Source of the DNA: Sphingobacteriales bacterium
Lineage (GTDB): Bacteria > Bacteroidota > Bacteroidia > Sphingobacteriales > Sphingobacteriaceae
Direction: 5' to 3'
Length of the DNA: 64,000 bases
Assembly (NCBI GenBank): GCA_028288165.1
Contig: JAQBOG010000014.1
Location: 124,001 to 188,000, forward strand
Shown: piece after piece, positions 45,123 to 54,228 of the stretch
How the letters are laid out: every line of letters begins with the position of its first letter
Position numbering within the stretch: the first letter of the stretch is position 1
Made by a program: the position numbers and the translations under genes
Notes under the pieces: generated by a model
The model's database searches: none
What the model was told of the DNA's origin: nothing
What the model saw: the letters and a program-made list of their open reading frames with translations, nothing else

Positions 45123-48100
45123 ATGTTTAAAATATACAACTCAAAAATTGGGTCCGCCCTTTTATGCACTGCCTGTATATCAGGCTTTTTTTACGCTTGT
45201 AAGACGGTAGTTCCTCAAACAACCGCAGTAGTAAACCCACAACAACCTACTCAAACAACAAAACCTCCAAGGGTTCTGGTGTTTTCGAAGACGAAAGGAT
45301 GGTATCATACCTCCATACCAAGTGGTATTGCAGCCTTGCAAAAGCTTGGTAAAGAGAATAACTTTTTGGTTGACACTACAAAGAATGCTGATTATTTCGT
45401 AGAAGACAGTCTGAAAAATTACAGCGCTGTTGTTTTTTTAAGTACAACGCTGAATGTCCTCAATCCTGATCAACAAGTTCAGTTCGAACGTTATATTCAA
45501 TCTGGTGGAAATTATGTAGGTATTCACGCTGCGGCGGATACTGAATACGATTGGCCATGGTACAATCGGCTTGTTGGTGCTTATTTCTTGAGCCATCCGG
45601 GAAATCCGAATGTTAGAAAAGCCACTGTCGAGATACTTGACAGCACACACATCTCCACAAAAGAACTTCCGAAACGTTGGGAGCGTACAGATGAATGGTA
45701 CAACTACAAAAACATTCAAGGGGATTTAAAAGTACTTGCCAATCTGGATGAAGAATCGTACGAAGGTGGCGAAAATGGCGAAAATCATCCCATTGCATGG
45801 TACCATGAATTTGATGGTGGAAGAGCTTTTTATACAGGCGGCGGTCATACCGACGAAAGTTTTAGCGAACCTTTGTTTTTAAAACATGTGCTTGGTGGTA
45901 TTCAGTATGCAATTGGTAAAAATGAGCCAGTAGATTACCGTAAAGCATATGCTGTGAAAAAGCCAGAAGACAATAGGTTTATAAAAACGGTACTTTCTAA
46001 CGATTTAAATGAGCCCATGGAGCTTTCTGTTGCACCAGATGGACGAGTTTTCTTTATTGAACGAACAGGTAATTTCTTCACATATTCTCCTTCAACTGGC
46101 AAAACGAAGTTGGTTCGTAAATTTCCGGTAGCTGCAGTAGAAAAGTATTTGAATGGATTATTAGGAATCACTATTGATCCAGATTTCAGTACAAACAACT
46201 TTATTTACTTCTTCAACACGGTCGCAGATAATAACAAAACTAAACAGCACATTTCCAGATTCACTATCAGCAAAGACAATGTACTTGATCTGAAATCAGA
46301 GAAGGTATTATTAGAAATTCCAATAGATTTGGAAGTAAGTGCACATACCGGCGGATCGATGACCTGGGATAAGGACAAGAATTTGTTTATATCTACAGGC
46401 GACAATACTGTTCCGTTTGCGTCAGATGGTTATGCTCCAATTGATAGAAGACCTGGAAGAAATACATTTGATGCAGAGCGTTCTGCTGGTAATACAAATG
46501 ATCTGAGAGGTAAAATTTTGCGGATTCATCCAGAAGCTAACGGTAGCTATACTATCCCGGAAGGAAATCTTTTCCCAAAAGGAGCTCCTAAAACCAAGCC
46601 TGAAATCTATATAATGGGATGCCGTAATCCGTATCGGATATCAGTTGACAAGCAAACAGGGATTCTTTATTGGGGCGAAATTGGGCCGGATGCAGGTACA
46701 GATGCTAAACAAGGGCCGCGTGGTTATGATGAATTTAATCAAGCAAAAAAAGCCGGTAATTATGGTTGGCCATATTTTGTTGGTGATAGTAAAATGTATA
46801 AAGAATATGATTTTGAAACTAAGGTAGTAGGAAATTTTTTCGATCCGAATGCACCAGTTAATAAATCGCCTTTAAATACGGGCTTAGAAATATTGCCACC
46901 TACCCAAAAACCAATGGTTTGGTATCCATACAATAGTTCGGAGGAGTTTCCGCTTTTAGGTTTGGGAGGACGATGCGCAATGGGTGGTCCGGTGTATAAC
47001 TTCGATCCAAGCTTAAAATCTGATACCAAGATTCCGCAATATTTTGACAAAGCGTTATTTATGTATGATTGGATGCGTAATTGGGTTTTTGCAGTTCGTT
47101 TAGATGAGAATCAAAACTACAAGCGCATCGAACCTTTTATGGAAACCAACGGTGATTTCAGACGCCCAGTTGATATGGAAGTAGGCCCGGAAGGATCATT
47201 TTATATGCTTGAGTATGGTTCTGTTTACGGTATTGATAACGTTGATGCCAGATTAGTCCGAATTGATTTTAACGCCGGTAATCGCACTCCCATTGCAAAA
47301 ATTCAAACTAGAGACACCATCGGTATTGCACCTTATAAAACTTCGTTCAGCTCAAACAGTGTTGATTTTGATGAAGATGATAAATTAAGTTACGAATGGC
47401 GCTTTGAAGGCAATGAGGTAGCATCAACGGAAGCGAACCCAAAATATACCTTTCAAAAAAATGGAATTTACAAAGCCAAACTAAAAGTAACGGATGCAGC
47501 TGGTAAAAGTTCTACGGATGCAATTGAAATTAAGGTAGGTAATACATTGCCTAAAGTTGCCATCACAACAGATAATAACAGCACTTTTTTCTTTGCGGAT
47601 AAAACTACGTTTAAATATAAAGTTGATGTAAAGGACGATGAAGATAAAGTGATCGATCCAAAACGGGTAAAAGTTAACTTAAATTACATAGCAAAAGTTG
47701 AAGATAACAAGTCAGTTGTTGGTCATCAGGAAATTACTCCTACGTATAATTTTGGCAAGGCGTTAATTTCTAAAAGCGATTGTAAAGCTTGCCATCAGTT
47801 AAATGCAAAATCGATTGGTCCAGCATTTATGGAAGTTTCCAGACGTTACAAAGGGGATAAGGGTGCGGTGAATAGATTGGCAAATAAAATTATTAAAGGT
47901 GGTGGAGGAGTTTGGGGGGAACATTCAATGAGTGCGCATCCTCAAATATCTAAACAAAATGCCACTGAAATTGTAAATTATATTTTATCACTTACTGCAA
48001 AGAAAGAAAATGGAATTTTACCTCAAAACGGTACGGCGCTATTGAAAGATCATGTAGGTAATGCAGATCAGGGCAGATATATTTTATCAGCTTCGTATAC

Positions 48101-48557
48101 TGACAAAGGAGGAAATCTAAAATCCTTAACCAAAACAGAAACTATTGTTTTAAGACCAGCAAAAGTTCAATTTGAAGAAGCGGATGTACTAAAGAATGCG
48201 GAGATCTTTGGTGCCCAGATTGGTAGAATCCACAATAAATCATACGTCGTTTTAAAGAATATCGATTTAAAAGGAATTAATCAATTAACCTACCGATATT
48301 CTTCTCAACTTCATAATGCTGCTATCGAAGTGCATATCGGATCTCCAAAAGGAAAACTTTTAAGTACACTAAATTATACCGCTACGGGTAAGTGGGATAG
48401 TTTCGCAGAAGCAAGTACTTCAATTTCCGATCCGGGCGGTAAAAATGATTTGTATTTTGTTTTCATAAAAGCTATAAAACCCAATCAAAACCTTATCGCC
48501 CTTGATTGGGTGAAATTTGAAAGAGTAAGTGGTTTAAGTAGTACTGGGAGTAGATAG
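45123..48557 (+). CDS. Multidomain lipoprotein: ThuA, sugar dehydrogenase, PKD, cytochrome c, C-terminal carbohydrate-binding-like
   Basis: 1144 aa exported protein; the signal ends FFYAC, a non-canonical lipobox. The ThuA-like domain is ~50-265 (RVLVFSKTKGWYHTSIPSGI, GGNYVGIHAAADTEYDWPWY, GGRAFYTGGGHTDESFSEPL). A PQQ/GSDH-like beta-propeller is ~290-710 (LGITIDPDFSTNNFIYFF, GGSMTWDKDKNLFISTGDN, MGCRNPYRISVDKQTG, AKKAGNYGWPYFVGDS). A PKD domain is ~735-815 (TSFSSNSVDFDEDDKLSYEW). Cytochrome c is ~880-985, with heme motif CKACH. A beta-sandwich of CBM6 type is at ~1020-1135. Bacteroidota have many such fused sugar-oxidising lipoproteins. Electrons from sugar oxidation could pass to the attached cytochrome. 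Confidence 0.9.
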   Translation: MFKIYNSKIGSALLCTACISGFFYACKTVVPQTTAVVNPQQPTQTTKPPRVLVFSKTKGWYHTSIPSGIAALQKLGKENNFLVDTTKNADYFVEDSLKNYSAVVFLSTTLNVLNPDQQVQFERYIQSGGNYVGIHAAADTEYDWPWYNRLVGAYFLSHPGNPNVRKATVEILDSTHISTKELPKRWERTDEWYNYKNIQGDLKVLANLDEESYEGGENGENHPIAWYHEFDGGRAFYTGGGHTDESFSEPLFLKHVLGGIQYAIGKNEPVDYRKAYAVKKPEDNRFIKTVLSNDLNEPMELSVAPDGRVFFIERTGNFFTYSPSTGKTKLVRKFPVAAVEKYLNGLLGITIDPDFSTNNFIYFFNTVADNNKTKQHISRFTISKDNVLDLKSEKVLLEIPIDLEVSAHTGGSMTWDKDKNLFISTGDNTVPFASDGYAPIDRRPGRNTFDAERSAGNTNDLRGKILRIHPEANGSYTIPEGNLFPKGAPKTKPEIYIMGCRNPYRISVDKQTGILYWGEIGPDAGTDAKQGPRGYDEFNQAKKAGNYGWPYFVGDSKMYKEYDFETKVVGNFFDPNAPVNKSPLNTGLEILPPTQKPMVWYPYNSSEEFPLLGLGGRCAMGGPVYNFDPSLKSDTKIPQYFDKALFMYDWMRNWVFAVRLDENQNYKRIEPFMETNGDFRRPVDMEVGPEGSFYMLEYGSVYGIDNVDARLVRIDFNAGNRTPIAKIQTRDTIGIAPYKTSFSSNSVDFDEDDKLSYEWRFEGNEVASTEANPKYTFQKNGIYKAKLKVTDAAGKSSTDAIEIKVGNTLPKVAITTDNNSTFFFADKTTFKYKVDVKDDEDKVIDPKRVKVNLNYIAKVEDNKSVVGHQEITPTYNFGKALISKSDCKACHQLNAKSIGPAFMEVSRRYKGDKGAVNRLANKIIKGGGGVWGEHSMSAHPQISKQNATEIVNYILSLTAKKENGILPQNGTALLKDHVGNADQGRYILSASYTDKGGNLKSLTKTETIVLRPAKVQFEEADVLKNAEIFGAQIGRIHNKSYVVLKNIDLKGINQLTYRYSSQLHNAAIEVHIGSPKGKLLSTLNYTATGKWDSFAEASTSISDPGGKNDLYFVFIKAIKPNQNLIALDWVKFERVSGLSSTGSR

Positions 48558-48582
48558 TCGTAGATTTATTGTATTCTCATTG

Positions 48583-48613
48583 AAACACACCTTCATAACT
48601 TGAAGGTGTGTTT
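48583..48613 (+). terminator. Terminator hairpin after the ThuA/dehydrogenase gene
   Basis: AAACACACCTTCA and TGAAGGTGTGTTT form a 13-bp stem with a TAACT loop, followed by TTTT. Confidence 0.92.
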
Positions 48614-48770
48614 TTTTCAGTTAACTAGTCGTTTCAATAAAAGATTTAGTTGAAGCGATAAAAGGGGGCGTCCTTAAAGAACTTTGATTATCTTGTTAAG
48701 TTAATGGCTAACTTATCCTTTATATAAATAGTCAGTACTTATTAATTGACATAATAAATCCTGTAAAAAT

Positions 48771-49226
48771 ATGAAGGTATTTCTTATTCTACTTGTTATG
48801 ATGTCAACCATATGTTCTTGTAATAATAATCATTCAAGTAACAAAGTGGCTTCTGAAAAACTAAATATTGATCTGCAATACGATACATTGTGTTTTCAAA
48901 AAGTAAGTGGTATTTCACATCAAGACACTGCGACGATTCAATTATTGATTAATGGTGAATCGGTTACAGGAAGATTTTCTAATGTGCCATCTGAAAAAGA
49001 TGCTCGAATTGGAACGCTAACAGGCACTAAAAAGGATGATGTTATAAATGGTGTTTGGGCTTATAATCAAGAAGGTATGGCGGGTTCATTGCCGGTTGTA
49101 TTTAAGTTAAGTGGAAACACACTTAATCAAAAAGATTTTCAAATTGATAATAAAACAGGAAGAGAAATTATAACTGACAGTTCGAAGTTTTCTATTGTAT
49201 TTGATAAAATCAAGTGCCTTAATTAA
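48771..49226 (+). CDS. Small lipoprotein of unknown function
   Basis: 151 aa with a lipoprotein signal (MKVFLILLVMMSTICSC, Cys at residue 17). The mature part is a small beta-rich domain: TATIQLLINGESVTGRFSN, IGTLTGTKKDDVINGVWAYN, EGMAGSLPVVFKLSGN. No family is recognised, though this pattern is recurrent in exported Bacteroidota proteins. Its stop overlaps that of the convergent glycosyltransferase gene by 4 nt (shared TTAA). Confidence 0.8.
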   Translation: MKVFLILLVMMSTICSCNNNHSSNKVASEKLNIDLQYDTLCFQKVSGISHQDTATIQLLINGESVTGRFSNVPSEKDARIGTLTGTKKDDVINGVWAYNQEGMAGSLPVVFKLSGNTLNQKDFQIDNKTGREIITDSSKFSIVFDKIKCLN

Positions 49227-50392
49227 CTCGCTCGTTTCGCTTTTTCCCAAATAACTGATTGAGCACCATTGATATATCTGTTAATGCCAGCTATAACCGC
49301 ATAATTCATCACGCAAAAATAATAGGGAATGAAAAGAATTTTAACCCGTATCTTTTTGTTTTCCAAGATCAATCCTAGTAGGGCAGATAAGTAAAAGCCG
49401 AGCTGACAGATAAGCACTAATTGAAATAATAGGCCTCCATCCGTAGAAACAATTAATACATTTAATAATAATGTAAGGACCATTAAAAAAGGTGTTATTG
49501 TCCACCTTAAAACACGGTGACTAATGTATTGAAATGATAAAACGGGTTGTTTAAAAGGGTTTAATAAATTCTTCAACCACACGATTGATTGGATGCCGCC
49601 GGCCGCTATCCTGATCTTCCTTTTTAATTCTTCCGAAACGTTTTCAGAGGAGCGTTCAGTTGCATAGGCTTCAGGTTCATATACAATTTTATATCCTCTT
49701 TGGGCTATTAACATAGAGATCATAAAATCATCTAATACACTGTTCTTTGGAACAGGTTGGTACAAACTGGTTTTGATACTAAATAGTTCGCCGGCAGCAC
49801 CCACTACAGAATACAACTCGGAGTCCCAGGCCTTTAGTTTTGATTCATATTTCCAATAAAAACCTTCACCAGCAGTAGCACCATCTTTCTCTTCTATTTT
49901 AACACGTTTTTCTCCAGCTACGGCTCCGGTTTTTGGATCTAAATAGTGCTTGCAGATATTAATTAATGCATCTTTATTCAAAAAAGTATTTGCATCAGTA
50001 AATACAACAACTTCCGTATCAACTTCCTGCATTGCTCTGTGTACTGCTACAATTTTCCCCAAACGATCGGGCTTGTGCATTAATTTAATTTGCGGGTATT
50101 TGTTAACTAAATTAGGAGTTTGATCAGATGAGCCATCCGTAATAAAAATAAATTTTAATAGGTGATTAGGGTAATTTAAAGACAGGGTGTTTGCTATTTT
50201 CTCTTCAATAAATTCTTCCTCATTATAAGCTGCTACTATTAAAGTGCAGGTGGGTAAAGTGTTAAAATTGGGTACTATTTGAGGGTTTCCCTTAAGCAAT
50301 CTTTTGAGTTTTACCAATATGAATAGAAGTATTCCATATCCTAAAAACGTATAAAAAATCAGGAATAAACTTATCCATAAGGTGACTTTCAT
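49223..50392 (-). CDS. Membrane-anchored GT2 glycosyltransferase
   Basis: 389 aa, GT-A fold inverting transferase. An N-terminal membrane segment (LWISLFLIFYTFLGYGILLF) precedes the catalytic domain: CTLIVAAYNEEEFIEEKI, FIFITDGSSDQTPNL, MHKPDRLGKIVAVHRAMQE, VVVFTDANTFLNKDAL with the DxN metal motif, and VLDDFMISMLIAQRGYKIV with the ED/DD base region. Three C-terminal membrane segments follow. This is the bcs/pga-type (cellulose-synthase-like) architecture but shorter. It transfers an activated sugar onto a polysaccharide or lipid-linked acceptor. It lies 39 nt from the second glycosyltransferase gene and is probably in its operon. Confidence 0.92.
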   Translation of the reverse strand: MKVTLWISLFLIFYTFLGYGILLFILVKLKRLLKGNPQIVPNFNTLPTCTLIVAAYNEEEFIEEKIANTLSLNYPNHLLKFIFITDGSSDQTPNLVNKYPQIKLMHKPDRLGKIVAVHRAMQEVDTEVVVFTDANTFLNKDALINICKHYLDPKTGAVAGEKRVKIEEKDGATAGEGFYWKYESKLKAWDSELYSVVGAAGELFSIKTSLYQPVPKNSVLDDFMISMLIAQRGYKIVYEPEAYATERSSENVSEELKRKIRIAAGGIQSIVWLKNLLNPFKQPVLSFQYISHRVLRWTITPFLMVLTLLLNVLIVSTDGGLLFQLVLICQLGFYLSALLGLILENKKIRVKILFIPYYFCVMNYAVIAGINRYINGAQSVIWEKAKRAS

Positions 50393-50431
50393 TTTGATGT
50401 ATTAAGGTATTTAAATATGAGATTTTTGATA

Positions 50432-51349
50432 CTACTTCCTGATCGGGAATCCTAGGTATGTACTATCAATGCTGTTTGTTAAATTCCAATAGATAGCTTT
50501 AAATAAAACGCCAATATAAGCCCAATTTTTCTCACGGATATACGTAAGGATATTTCTGGGAGTTACGACTAGAAAGAAAAAAGGGTAGAAAATTAGCTTT
50601 TGGAAGGTTTTTGCGTTCCTTCTAATGAATAAAATGCGATTACGGTTCATAAAGTATTCCTTTAGCGCACTTTTCTTCCCAACTGAAACCGATTCTTTAT
50701 GATAAATAAGTGCTTTTAAATCAACCCAAATTTCGAATCCCGCTTGTTTAAATTTTTCACACCAATCGATTTCTTCATAATAGAGGAAAAAATTTTCAGC
50801 CATTAAACCTGCTTTTTCTAATGCTATTTTTCGGATGAACATGGCGGCTCCATGTGCATACCCTGTTTTCCCACTTAAAGAATCATATTGGTGATTATCT
50901 TTTTCAAACTGGCCAATACAGGAATTTCTTGCGGTGTAATAGTTCATTTCTGTAAAGCCAACATATTGAAGTAATTCAGGTTTATGAAAATATCTTATTT
51001 TTGGAGATAGTATGCCGATCTGTTGATTACGATACATTGTCGACAATAATTGTTCAATTAAACCGCCTGTGAATTCAGTGTCGTTATTTATTAAAAACAA
51101 AAATTCGCCTTTTGCAACTTTTATCCCCAAATTATTGCCACCGGCAAAACCTAAATTAACATCTGACCGTATAAAGGTAACATCTGGATATTTATTGCCC
51201 CATTCATGTACAGGATTTGTGTCGCTCCCGTTATCAACTACTATTATTTCAGTTTCTGAATACTTGTTGAGTAGATATATAGAGCCGAGCAGCTCTTCTG
51301 TTATATGATTGTGATTGTAATTCACAGTAATAATTGAAACAAGTGACAT
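50432..51349 (-). CDS. GT2 glycosyltransferase, rhamnosyltransferase-like (WbbL type)
   Basis: 305 aa. N-terminal GT-A motifs: VSIITVNYNHNHITEELLGS, EIIVVDNGSDTNPVHEW, RSDVNLGFAGGNNLGIKVA and FLFLINNDTEFTGG with the metal-binding region. The acceptor part has GYAHGAAMFIRK, YYEEIDWCEKFKQAGFE and YHKESVSVGKKS. This pattern fits the WbbL/rhamnosyltransferase group acting in O-antigen or capsule assembly on the cytosolic side of the inner membrane. It is divergent from the partner-switching operon. Confidence 0.9.
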   Translation of the reverse strand: MSLVSIITVNYNHNHITEELLGSIYLLNKYSETEIIVVDNGSDTNPVHEWGNKYPDVTFIRSDVNLGFAGGNNLGIKVAKGEFLFLINNDTEFTGGLIEQLLSTMYRNQQIGILSPKIRYFHKPELLQYVGFTEMNYYTARNSCIGQFEKDNHQYDSLSGKTGYAHGAAMFIRKIALEKAGLMAENFFLYYEEIDWCEKFKQAGFEIWVDLKALIYHKESVSVGKKSALKEYFMNRNRILFIRRNAKTFQKLIFYPFFFLVVTPRNILTYIREKNWAYIGVLFKAIYWNLTNSIDSTYLGFPIRK

Positions 51350-51385
51350 CAGGTATAATTTGAGAAATTGAAATATAGTTAAATC

Positions 51386-51934
51386 TTGAGCATTAAAAAA
51401 AACATAAAAAACCAGGTTAGCAAAATTCAGGAGCTTGTTGAAACTACTCCGGATTTAGATAGCCGCCTAGATGATCTTATCAAATTACTTGAAAAGAGTG
51501 ATTTAGATAGCGAGACTGCTGCGATATTTAAGTTGAAACTTGATAACGCTTTAGAAAATGCCATATCATCAAAAGCAAAAATTGAGGCTTTTAAAGAATT
51601 AGATTCTAAAGACGATTTATCCCGGGAACGCATGCTTGATAATATCAGCCTGCTGTTAGAAAGACATGATATTGATAGTAAACAAGCTAAATCGTACTTA
51701 TGGCATGAATCAGTAAAACGAGTCGTAGTATCTATGATCTCCATTGTACTTATCTGTTTAGGGTTTGCTATGATTATAATGCCGGCGCCTCCGTACTTTG
51801 AGATGTTTACTATATTCTACTTCAACCCCAATGATGGAGTAACTTTAATGGACTTAATTTCACTGCTAATTGTGTTAAGTGGTGTATATTTACTCATTAA
51901 ATCAATATTTTTAAAGCAGAACCCGGAATATTAA
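51386..51934 (+). CDS. Hypothetical protein with coiled N-terminus and two C-terminal membrane segments
   Basis: 182 aa from a TTG at 51386; I saw no good ATG nearby. The first ~110 residues are charged helix (IQELVETTPDLDSRLDDLIK, ETAAIFKLKLDNALENAI, ERMLDNISLLLERHDID). Two hydrophobic segments follow: VVVSMISIVLICLGFAMIIM and TLMDLISLLIVLSGVYLLI. No family is recognised. It lies 2 nt upstream of the REC-PP2C gene and so is presumably the first gene of the partner-switching operon, possibly a membrane-tethered input or output protein. Confidence 0.75.
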   Translation: MSIKKNIKNQVSKIQELVETTPDLDSRLDDLIKLLEKSDLDSETAAIFKLKLDNALENAISSKAKIEAFKELDSKDDLSRERMLDNISLLLERHDIDSKQAKSYLWHESVKRVVVSMISIVLICLGFAMIIMPAPPYFEMFTIFYFNPNDGVTLMDLISLLIVLSGVYLLIKSIFLKQNPEY

Positions 51935-51936
51935 AT

Positions 51937-53079
51937 ATGTCAGCCTCTCCGTTAAAGAAAATCCTGTTGGTTGATGATAGCCGTTTCATGTTAGAAATAA
52001 TGGGGAAGGCATTTAAAAATCAGGGATTTACCTGTTTTAAGGCTGAGTCAGTCGAGCAGGGCTTGCAAATATTGAAAGGTGTCGTGCCAGACATTATTTT
52101 GTCTGACTATGAAATGCCTAAACTCAATGGGTTCGATTTCCGTAAACTTTTAATAGATAGCCCTCAATTAAAAAATATTCCATTCGTTTTTTTAACTTCT
52201 CACACGGATAAAAAAACGATGATGAAGGGCCTTGATCTTCAGGCTGTTGATTATATAAATAAAGATACCCCAATAAGTGTTGTGGTATCTAAAATTAATA
52301 ATATTCTTTATACACTGCGGGTACAACATGAAAGGTCTATTCAAGAGTTACGGACCGCTGCCGAAGCGCTTAATTTAATTTCTATCCCGCAAGATGCACC
52401 TAAAATTCCGGGCTTTTCTATTAATTTCTGGCATCAATCCTACCAAAATTATCCTGGAGGTGATTTTATTGATTTCATAAAAATCGATGATCGTTTCACC
52501 TTTATTGTGTTGGGAGATGTGATGGGCAAAAAATGGGGCGCTTGGTTTTTTTCGTTTAATTTTTTAAGCTATATACGTTCTGCAGTACGTTTATGTGTTT
52601 ATGACGGAGATTTTACCACTTCGAGTATACTCCAAAAAATTAATCAAATAATCTGTCTTGATTCAGTATTAAGTGATGTGCTATCAACGTTATCGCTAGT
52701 TATGATTGATCATCAGGAAAGCAAACTTGCCTATGCGGGTGCTGGTGATTTGCCCTTGATTTATTATAATAAAATCACGAACCAAATTACACCTTTGCGG
52801 TCAACCGGCTTAATTTTAGGTCTTTTTCAGGAAGGTTTCTACACAGAAGAAGTTTTAAGTTTAAGTTCAGGTGATCAGTTACTAATAATATCTGATGGGA
52901 TGACAGATTTTCAGGATAATAAAGGGAAAATGAGTGATTTTACCTTATTTTTAAAGAATATACAGAACTATATGGGGCACGAAGATGCATTTAGCCTTTT
53001 GAAGCAAAATGTGTGTTTTACTGATCCAACAAAAGAACAAGTAGACGACTGTAGTCTTATATTTATACAAAAAGATTAA
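51937..53079 (+). CDS. Response regulator with PP2C phosphatase output (RsbU/SpoIIE type)
   Basis: 380 aa. The receiver domain is ~8-125 with acidic pair LVDDSRF, phosphoacceptor D57 in DIILSDYEMPKLNG, and NKDT in place of the usual KP motif. A coiled linker leads to a SpoIIE/RsbU-like PP2C domain (~165-380): GGDFIDFIKIDDRFTFIV, LGDVMGKKWGAWFFSFNF, AYAGAGDLPLIYY and LLIISDGMTDFQDNKG, with the metal-binding aspartates. It should dephosphorylate a STAS protein, here the next gene (4 nt apart), upon signal from an unknown histidine kinase. Confidence 0.93.
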   Translation: MSASPLKKILLVDDSRFMLEIMGKAFKNQGFTCFKAESVEQGLQILKGVVPDIILSDYEMPKLNGFDFRKLLIDSPQLKNIPFVFLTSHTDKKTMMKGLDLQAVDYINKDTPISVVVSKINNILYTLRVQHERSIQELRTAAEALNLISIPQDAPKIPGFSINFWHQSYQNYPGGDFIDFIKIDDRFTFIVLGDVMGKKWGAWFFSFNFLSYIRSAVRLCVYDGDFTTSSILQKINQIICLDSVLSDVLSTLSLVMIDHQESKLAYAGAGDLPLIYYNKITNQITPLRSTGLILGLFQEGFYTEEVLSLSSGDQLLIISDGMTDFQDNKGKMSDFTLFLKNIQNYMGHEDAFSLLKQNVCFTDPTKEQVDDCSLIFIQKD

Positions 53080-53083
53080 CCAA

Positions 53084-53413
53084 ATGATAGAAACTATTTT
53101 ATTAAACGACAGCCTGGTGGTACGTTTAACAATTAAAGAGGCCAGTTTAGTGCAGTCAGACCAATTTAAGCAAGAATTATTTGTTTTACTTGATAAAGGA
53201 CATAAACGGATTGTAATTAATTTAGAAGAAGTTACTTACATAGACAGTTCTTTTTTAGGAGCATTAGTAGCCTCATTAAAGCATGCTTTATTTCTTAAAG
53301 CGGATATTGTACTGGCAAATTTGAACAAAGATATATTGGGCTTATTTGAACTTATAAGAATGGATAAAGTGTTCTCAATTTATCAAAGTGTTGAAGAGGC
53401 CGTGGAAAATTAA
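53084..53413 (+). CDS. STAS-domain anti-anti-sigma-type protein (RsbV/SpoIIAA-like)
   Basis: 109 aa single STAS domain. The phosphorylation loop is INLEEVTYIDSSFLGALV; S56 (the second Ser of DSSFLG) is the expected kinase target. The protein would be held by the RsbW-like kinase when phosphorylated and released when the PP2C protein removes the phosphate. Spacing to neighbours: 4 nt upstream, 18 nt downstream. Confidence 0.92.
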   Translation: MIETILLNDSLVVRLTIKEASLVQSDQFKQELFVLLDKGHKRIVINLEEVTYIDSSFLGALVASLKHALFLKADIVLANLNKDILGLFELIRMDKVFSIYQSVEEAVEN

Positions 53414-53431
53414 TATGAAAGGGAGAGGACG

Positions 53432-53974
53432 TTGGTAAACCAGGAATTTAATTTTAAAATTAAAGAGCAGGATGTGCTGCCTTTTGTAATAAAAATAAAC
53501 GAATGGATCGAGCAGGGGCTACCCCGGGATCGGTCTAATGATGTATTATTTTTTAAATCCAAGTTAATATTAACTGAGTTAGTAACGAATGCGATTAAGC
53601 ATTCCCATACTAACGAATTTAAATTAATTGTAGCAATAGAATCAGACATGGTAAAACTTACTCGGATTGAGAATGGAAATCCGTTTAGTTTATTTTCAGA
53701 AGGCCGAGCCTTGGAGTGGCCTCTTGCACCAAGTTTTATAGGTAAACCTGTGATGATATTGAAAGACAAAATGTCTCATATGTTTGCTATAATAAATGAT
53801 TATTACAACATCGAATTTAAATTAGAAGAGTACTCCAAGGATGATGAAGTAGTTATTGATACACTTTTGGAACATTTTGGTCTTATTATAATTACAAAAT
53901 TATCTGACAAATTTAATTATAGTTATGATCCTACCCATCACCTAAACATATTTGAAGCCAAAATCAAATTTTAA
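53432..53974 (+). CDS. RsbW-like anti-sigma-type serine kinase (HATPase)
   Basis: 180 aa GHKL-fold protein from a TTG start at 53432, preceded by GGGAGAGG, a good Shine-Dalgarno for a genome poor in them. The N box is LILTELVTNAIKHSH. The G boxes are weak (RIENGNPFSLFSEGR, with SEGRALEWPLAP). The C-terminal ~60 residues are less typical. It should phosphorylate the STAS protein and in turn sequester an output partner. Bacteroidota generally lack sigma-B, so the output target is unknown. Ends the operon. Confidence 0.82.
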   Translation: MVNQEFNFKIKEQDVLPFVIKINEWIEQGLPRDRSNDVLFFKSKLILTELVTNAIKHSHTNEFKLIVAIESDMVKLTRIENGNPFSLFSEGRALEWPLAPSFIGKPVMILKDKMSHMFAIINDYYNIEFKLEEYSKDDEVVIDTLLEHFGLIIITKLSDKFNYSYDPTHHLNIFEAKIKF

Positions 53975-54202
53975 TTTGTTATTTTTTTAACGGTAAGAAT
54001 TCATCACAGCGATGCATCCAACACGTGCTATTTATCTGAAATGTTAAAAAATGATGAAAAAAATACTTATGCAAGAAAATTACTTTTATTTATAAAATAA
54101 TACGATACTTGTTGATGTTTAGAATTGTAACTTTTTACGGTGCTAAATTATTGCCATCATACTAGCTTCAACTAGAAGAATGAAATGTAACTCTTTGCAT
54201 TC

Positions 54203-54222
54203 TAGATAGTATAAGCTATCTA
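54203..54222 (+). other. Hairpin directly upstream of the CHU_C adhesin start
   Basis: TAGATAG pairs with CTATCTA (7 bp) around TATAAG and ends 6 nt before the ATG at 54229, so it could limit ribosome access. The gap 53975-54228 is otherwise AT-rich with no gene seen. Confidence 0.4.
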
Positions 54223-54228
54223 AATCAC

